Source: Thermomonas sp.
GTDB taxonomy: Bacteria; Pseudomonadota; Gammaproteobacteria; Xanthomonadales; Xanthomonadaceae
NCBI RefSeq assembly: GCF_020850895.1
Contig: NZ_JADZDS010000045.1
Span: 1-43,649 of the forward strand
Direction of reading: 5' to 3'
DNA length: 43,649 nucleotides
A program made the translations under genes and the position numbers. This document shows, one piece after another, positions 38,914-43,649 of the stretch; within the stretch, counting starts at the first letter, position 1; every line of letters begins with the position of its first letter. The notes under the pieces were generated by a model, which was not told the origin of the DNA, did not search any database, and saw only the letters and a program-made list of their open reading frames with translations.

Positions 38914-40004
38914 CAGGCCGACTCCGGCCGCAGCAACAGACGGAAATCCTCGCCCACCACCGCACTGTCGATCCTGCGCATCTTCAATCGCTGTGCCATC
39001 TGGTCGATGTGCAAGCCGTCGAACAAGGGCCGTGCACTCGGGCCCAGCAGGACCGGAGCGACATAAAGCAGCAGCTCATCGACCAGGCCCGCATCGAGGA
39101 AGGCACCGGCAAGTGTCGCCCCGGCCTCCATCTGCACCTCATTTATCCCGCGCGAACCGAGCAGCTTCAGGACGGCCAGCGGATCAAACCTCCCCTTCTC
39201 CACCGGTATCGCCACATGGTCGATGTCGATTCCACGCGGAAGCTTGGCATCCGGTGCGTGCAGGTACAGCGTCGGTGCATCGCCTTCACGCACATGCCCG
39301 CGGGCGACGGTGGCCAGCCCCGGATCCAGCACCACCCGCAGCGGCGGCACGAATGCTGTGCCTTCGTCCAAACGCACGGTCAGATGCGGATCGTCTGCCA
39401 GCACCGTGCCGGCACCGGTCAGCAACGCACCGCAACGGGCACGCCAGCGGTGCACATCGCGCCGCGAGGCATCACCGGTGATCCATTTCGAATCGCCGGA
39501 TGCGGTGGCGGTGCGGCCGTCCAACGTCGTCGCCAGCTTCACCCGCAGCCACGGCCAGCCGCGCTCCATGCGTGCGATGAAGCCCTTGTTCAACTCGCGC
39601 GCCTGCGCCTCCATCAGCCCGGATTCGGTGGTGATTCCGGCGGCGCGCAATTTTTCGAATCCTGCACCATCGACCTGCGGAAACGGATCGCGCATCGCGG
39701 CCACCACACGGCTTACGCCGGCGGCGATCAGCGCATCCGCACAAGGTCCGGTGCTGCCGACATGCGCACAGGGCTCCAGCGTCACGTACGCGGTCGAACC
39801 CTTGGCGCGCTCACCCGCCGCCTGCAGCGCGAAGACTTCCGCATGTGGCCCGCCCTTGCGCTGGTGCCAGCCCTCGCCCACCACCTCCACGCCCTGCGCG
39901 ATCACACAGCCAACCATCGGATTGGGCCGGGTGGTGAAGGCACCACGCTCGGCCAGCCGCAATGCACGCGCCATCAAGACGTGGTCGGTGGCGGTGAAGT
40001 TCAT
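38913..40004 (-). CDS. ribD: Bifunctional diaminohydroxyphosphoribosylaminopyrimidine deaminase / reductase
   Basis: RibD catalyses the second and third steps of riboflavin synthesis. The protein has 363 residues. The N-terminal deaminase has the zinc site HAEVFAL and EPCAHVGSTGPCADALI. The C-terminal reductase contains RPNPMVGC at the start of the protein, then SGDSKWITGDASRRDVH for NADPH or substrate and QMEAGATLAGAFL near the end. Its start overlaps the stop of the upstream small lipoprotein gene by 4 nt. Confidence 0.96.
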   Translation of the reverse strand: MNFTATDHVLMARALRLAERGAFTTRPNPMVGCVIAQGVEVVGEGWHQRKGGPHAEVFALQAAGERAKGSTAYVTLEPCAHVGSTGPCADALIAAGVSRVVAAMRDPFPQVDGAGFEKLRAAGITTESGLMEAQARELNKGFIARMERGWPWLRVKLATTLDGRTATASGDSKWITGDASRRDVHRWRARCGALLTGAGTVLADDPHLTVRLDEGTAFVPPLRVVLDPGLATVARGHVREGDAPTLYLHAPDAKLPRGIDIDHVAIPVEKGRFDPLAVLKLLGSRGINEVQMEAGATLAGAFLDAGLVDELLLYVAPVLLGPSARPLFDGLHIDQMAQRLKMRRIDSAVVGEDFRLLLRPESA

Positions 40005-40483
40005 GGCTCGCCCTGTTCGTCGCTCCGTTCATAACGGCCAAGTTCGCGGCCCTTGACGAACTCGTCCATGTCCCAGGGCCAGAACGGGACCAAGGCATGG
40101 CCGTCGATGCGCAGTCGCATCCGATCGAATTTCATCTCCGCGCCCTGTGGCGGATAACGCATCTCCTCCACCTGCAGCTCGACCGTGTTTCCGATGCGCT
40201 GCCATTTGCCCCGTGCGTACAGGTCCAGCGCGCCGTAGCCGAAGCCCCACTCGAAACTGCCATCGGCACGCAACTGCAGGCCGGAGCCGGCATCCATCAC
40301 CCCGGCCAATTCGTATTCACCGGCCAACGCAACATCCGCTGGCGACGGCGCTCGTGCCAACTGACCGGATGCCTGTGTTGCAGGCTGTGTGGCAGGTGGC
40401 GGTTGTTGCGCTTGGCTCATCGTGGCACAGCCGGCCAACATGCAGGCCAGCACCCAGTTCAGTGCTTTCATTTTCGCCCTCAT
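40001..40483 (-). CDS. Small lipoprotein of unknown function
   Basis: The protein has 160 residues and I do not recognise its family. The start at 40483 ([19 protein letters not shown]) overlaps the nrdR stop by 4 nt. It has a lipoprotein signal with lipobox LAGC (Cys19), followed by a Pro-, Gln- and Ala-rich linker to about residue 45. The remaining part alternates beta-like segments, such as [27 protein letters not shown]-type sequence ([17 protein letters not shown]) and [13 protein letters not shown], resembling small beta-sheet lipoproteins. It is embedded between nrdR and ribD with 4-nt overlaps on both sides, so it is certainly co-translated with them. Confidence 0.75.
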   Translation of the reverse strand: MRAKMKALNWVLACMLAGCATMSQAQQPPPATQPATQASGQLARAPSPADVALAGEYELAGVMDAGSGLQLRADGSFEWGFGYGALDLYARGKWQRIGNTVELQVEEMRYPPQGAEMKFDRMRLRIDGHALVPFWPWDMDEFVKGRELGRYERSDEQGEP

Positions 40484-40998
40484 TTTCGCTTCCCCTTGCT
40501 ATCCGGCTCACCGCCCAAGAGCGACAGCTGGCTGTCACTGGCCGGCAAGTCACGTTCCAGTTTTTCGATTTCCTCGCGAAAGTCCGCCACGTCCTCGAAG
40601 CTGCGATACACCGAGGCAAACCGCACATAACCGACATGGTCGAGCTTGCGCAATTCTGCCATCACGAATTCACCGATCTTGCGCGTCGCGACTTCGCGCT
40701 CGGCTGCCATCCGCAGCTGGTGCACCACCGCACGCACCGCCGCTTCGATCTGTTCTTCGGACACCGGCCGCTTCTGCAGCGCACGATCGAAGCCCACCCG
40801 CAGCTTGCGCGCATCGAACGCCTCACGCCGGCCATCCGACTTGACGATCACCGGCAGCTTGAGTTCCACCACCTCCAGCGTCGAGAACCGCTCACCGCAG
40901 GCTTCGCATTCGCGACGACGACGAATGGTCGCGCCGTCCTCGGACACGCGTGAATCGATCACGCGGGTGTCACCGTGCTGGCAGAACGGGCAGAACAA
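40480..40998 (-). CDS. nrdR: Transcriptional repressor NrdR
   Basis: NrdR represses ribonucleotide reductase genes through NrdR boxes and senses ATP/dATP through an ATP cone. The protein has 172 residues. The zinc ribbon is CPFC and CEACGERF, with the conserved [20 protein letters not shown] between them (TRVIDSR then [14 protein letters not shown]). The ATP cone starts near [17 protein letters not shown]. The C-terminal 25 residues after [11 protein letters not shown] are Ser-, Asp- and Lys-rich. It lies 3 nt after glyA. No nrd gene is in this window. Confidence 0.97.
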   Translation of the reverse strand: MFCPFCQHGDTRVIDSRVSEDGATIRRRRECEACGERFSTLEVVELKLPVIVKSDGRREAFDARKLRVGFDRALQKRPVSEEQIEAAVRAVVHQLRMAAEREVATRKIGEFVMAELRKLDHVGYVRFASVYRSFEDVADFREEIEKLERDLPASDSQLSLLGGEPDSKGKRK

Positions 40999-41001
40999 GG
41001 C

Positions 41002-42270
41002 TTATCCGTAGACCGGGAACTGCTTGCACTGCAGCTCGACGTTGCCACGCACGCCGGTGATCACGCTGTCTTCATTCGGGTTGTCCAGCACGTCGCAGAT
41101 CCAGTTCGCCAGCGCCACGCAATCCGGCTCCTTGTAGCCGCGGGTGGTCACGGCCGGGGTGCCGATGCGCAGGCCGGAGGTGACGAAGGGCTTGCGCGGG
41201 TCGTTCGGCACCGAATTCTTGTTGACGGTGATATGGGCCTTGCCCAGCGCTTCTTCCGCCTGCTTGCCGCTGACCTCCTTGCCGATCATGTCGACCAGCA
41301 TCAGGTGGTTCTGGGTGCCACCGGAGACGATCTTGTAACCACGGGCGATGATCACCTTGGCCATCGCCTGCGCGTTCTTCACCACCTGCTGCTGGTAGTC
41401 CTTGAACGCGGGATCCAGCGCCTCCTTGAACGCCACTGCCTTGGCCGCGATCACGTGCATCAACGGGCCGCCCTGGATACCGGGGAAGACGATGGATTGC
41501 AGCTTCTTCTCGATCTCCTCGGCCTGCTCGCCCATGCCCGCCTTGCTCGCGACGATGATGCCGCCACGCGGACCACGCAGGGTCTTGTGGGTGGTCGAGG
41601 TCACCACATGCGCATGCGGCACCGGGCTGGGGTAGACGCCCGCCGCAATCAGGCCGGCGACATGCGCCATGTCCACGAACAGATACGCGCCAACCTTGTC
41701 GGCGATGGCCCGGAAGCGCGCCCAGTCCACGACCTGCGAATACGCCGAGAACCCGGCCACGACCATCTTCGGCTTGTGCTCCAACGCCAGCCGCTCGACC
41801 TCGTCGTAGTCGATCAGGCCGGCATCGTTCACCCCGTACTGCACGGCGTTGAACAGCTTGCCCGAGGCATTGACCTTGGCGCCGTGGGTCAAATGGCCAC
41901 CGTGGGCCAGCGACATGCCGAGGATGGTGTCGCCCGGCGCAAGCAGCGCGAAATACACCGCCTGGTTGGCCTGGCTGCCGGAATGCGGCTGCACGTTGGC
42001 GTAATCGCCACCGAACAGCTGCTTGCAGCGGTCGATGGCCAACTGTTCGGCCACGTCCACGTAGTCGCAACCGCCGTAGTAGCGCTTGCCGGGATAGCCT
42101 TCCGCATACTTGTTGGTGAGCTGACTTCCTTGCGCTTCCATCACCCGCGGGCTGGCGTAGTTTTCGGACGCGATCAATTCGACGTGGTCTTCCTGCCGTC
42201 GGTTTTCATCGGCGATTGCTTTGGCAAGTTCGGGGTCGAATCCGGCAATCAGGTCGGCACGGGGAAACAT
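41002..42270 (-). CDS. glyA: Serine hydroxymethyltransferase
   Basis: GlyA interconverts serine and glycine with tetrahydrofolate and PLP. The start is at 42270 ([15 protein letters not shown]) with GGAG 5 nt upstream; an ATG 54 nt earlier adds unrelated residues. The protein has 422 residues. The PLP lysine lies in [15 protein letters not shown], and other marks are [19 protein letters not shown] (as [11 protein letters not shown]), [14 protein letters not shown] and [15 protein letters not shown]. It is first in a nine-gene minus-strand operon running to thiL. Confidence 0.98.
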   Translation of the reverse strand: MFPRADLIAGFDPELAKAIADENRRQEDHVELIASENYASPRVMEAQGSQLTNKYAEGYPGKRYYGGCDYVDVAEQLAIDRCKQLFGGDYANVQPHSGSQANQAVYFALLAPGDTILGMSLAHGGHLTHGAKVNASGKLFNAVQYGVNDAGLIDYDEVERLALEHKPKMVVAGFSAYSQVVDWARFRAIADKVGAYLFVDMAHVAGLIAAGVYPSPVPHAHVVTSTTHKTLRGPRGGIIVASKAGMGEQAEEIEKKLQSIVFPGIQGGPLMHVIAAKAVAFKEALDPAFKDYQQQVVKNAQAMAKVIIARGYKIVSGGTQNHLMLVDMIGKEVSGKQAEEALGKAHITVNKNSVPNDPRKPFVTSGLRIGTPAVTTRGYKEPDCVALANWICDVLDNPNEDSVITGVRGNVELQCKQFPVYG

Positions 42271-42523
42271 CGCGGCTCCGGGGGCGTTGGGGGTTTGTGA
42301 TTGTATCCCGCGCCAGCCACGCACCGGGACCGCCCGTGGCGCCTAGCCACTTTGCGCCCGCATTGCTGAATGCCCGGCCGCCAAACCCGCGTTCTCGCGC
42401 AGTGCGTCAGCCGCCGTTCAACCATCGAACCGGCATCGGCAGTCGGTATAATTCGCGCATTCCGCACCACCTTTTCGCAGCCCATGCCCGACGCATGGCT
42501 GCCGCCGCACGCCCGGAGCACGC
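42271..42523. promoter_or_regulatory. Divergent promoter region between glyA and ettA
   Basis: On the plus strand a perfect TATAAT (42447-42452) faces ettA, about 65 nt before its predicted start site and ATG region; no good -35 is seen 16-18 nt upstream. On the minus strand TACAAT (42305-42300) faces glyA, giving a short leader of roughly 20-25 nt; its -35 is also weak. GTGGC-gccta-GCCAC (42336-42350) is a small hairpin. I see no riboswitch fold or gene. Confidence 0.5.

Positions 42524-43649
<1,126 letters not shown>

Noticed and set aside
37184-42523. An FMN, glycine or other riboswitch in the glyA-rib operon
   Set aside because: The rib genes overlap or abut, leaving no leader for an FMN element, and the 253-nt spacer before glyA shows no recognisable riboswitch core.

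Overview
The window is high-GC bacterial chromosome with almost wall-to-wall housekeeping genes. Gene order and protein sequence point to the gammaproteobacterial family Xanthomonadaceae/Lysobacteraceae (Xanthomonas, Lysobacter, Luteimonas, Thermomonas and relatives). The reasons are a pilB-pilC-pilD-coaE run, a division and cell wall (dcw) cluster that lacks murD between mraY and ftsW, a dciA/M23 peptidase pair between lpxC and secA, and a glyA-nrdR-lipoprotein-ribD-ribE-ribB-ribH-nusB-thiL operon. I see no mobile element, CRISPR array, prophage gene or tRNA. The species cannot be fixed from the sequence alone.

Layout. (1) 1-3622, plus strand: end of pilB, then pilC, pilD and coaE (type IV pilus motor, platform and prepilin peptidase; last step of CoA synthesis). 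(2) 3627-8007, minus strand: mutT, secA and an M23 peptidase gene, with dciA starting divergently 5 nt away from the M23 start (8013-8498, plus). (3) 8644-25507, minus strand: the dcw cluster, transcribed mraZ-rsmH-ftsL-ftsI-murE-murF-mraY-ftsW-murG-murC-ddl-ftsQ-ftsA-ftsZ-lpxC. A strong promoter lies in front of mraZ, with four 10-nt-spaced GTGGG-type repeats that look like MraZ operator boxes. Most neighbours overlap by exactly 4 nt. (4) 25833-34879, mostly plus strand: NRDE/TANGO2-like protein, RNase P RNA (rnpB), a glutathione transferase, rsmI (minus), an LpoA-type lipoprotein, YraN, an FAD-linked oxidase, an exported M1 metallopeptidase and an exported SGNH-like protein. (5) 35180-42270, minus strand: glyA, nrdR, a small lipoprotein gene, ribD, ribE, ribB with a degenerate RibA domain, ribH, nusB and thiL. 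(6) 42524 to the end, plus strand: ettA, cut by the window edge.

How the genes work together. UDP-MurNAc-peptide assembly (MurC, MurE, MurF, Ddl), lipid I and II formation (MraY, MurG) and the septal synthase and divisome (FtsW, FtsI, FtsL, FtsQ, FtsA, FtsZ) are made from one tightly coupled transcript, followed by the committed lipid A enzyme LpxC. The missing step, D-Glu addition by MurD, fits the known Xanthomonas MurD2/MurL route. The riboflavin genes form a complete lumazine/riboflavin branch except for a working GTP cyclohydrolase II, which must be encoded elsewhere.

No wholly new system is evident. The points most worth checking are a Lys-to-Thr change in the second Walker A motif of EttA, a secreted SGNH-like protein whose nucleophile position is Asp, the MraZ operator array with a nearby consensus DnaA box, a lipoprotein gene embedded between nrdR and ribD, leaderless-looking starts at coaE and the NRDE gene, and hairpin-dense spacers after rnpB and after ftsZ.
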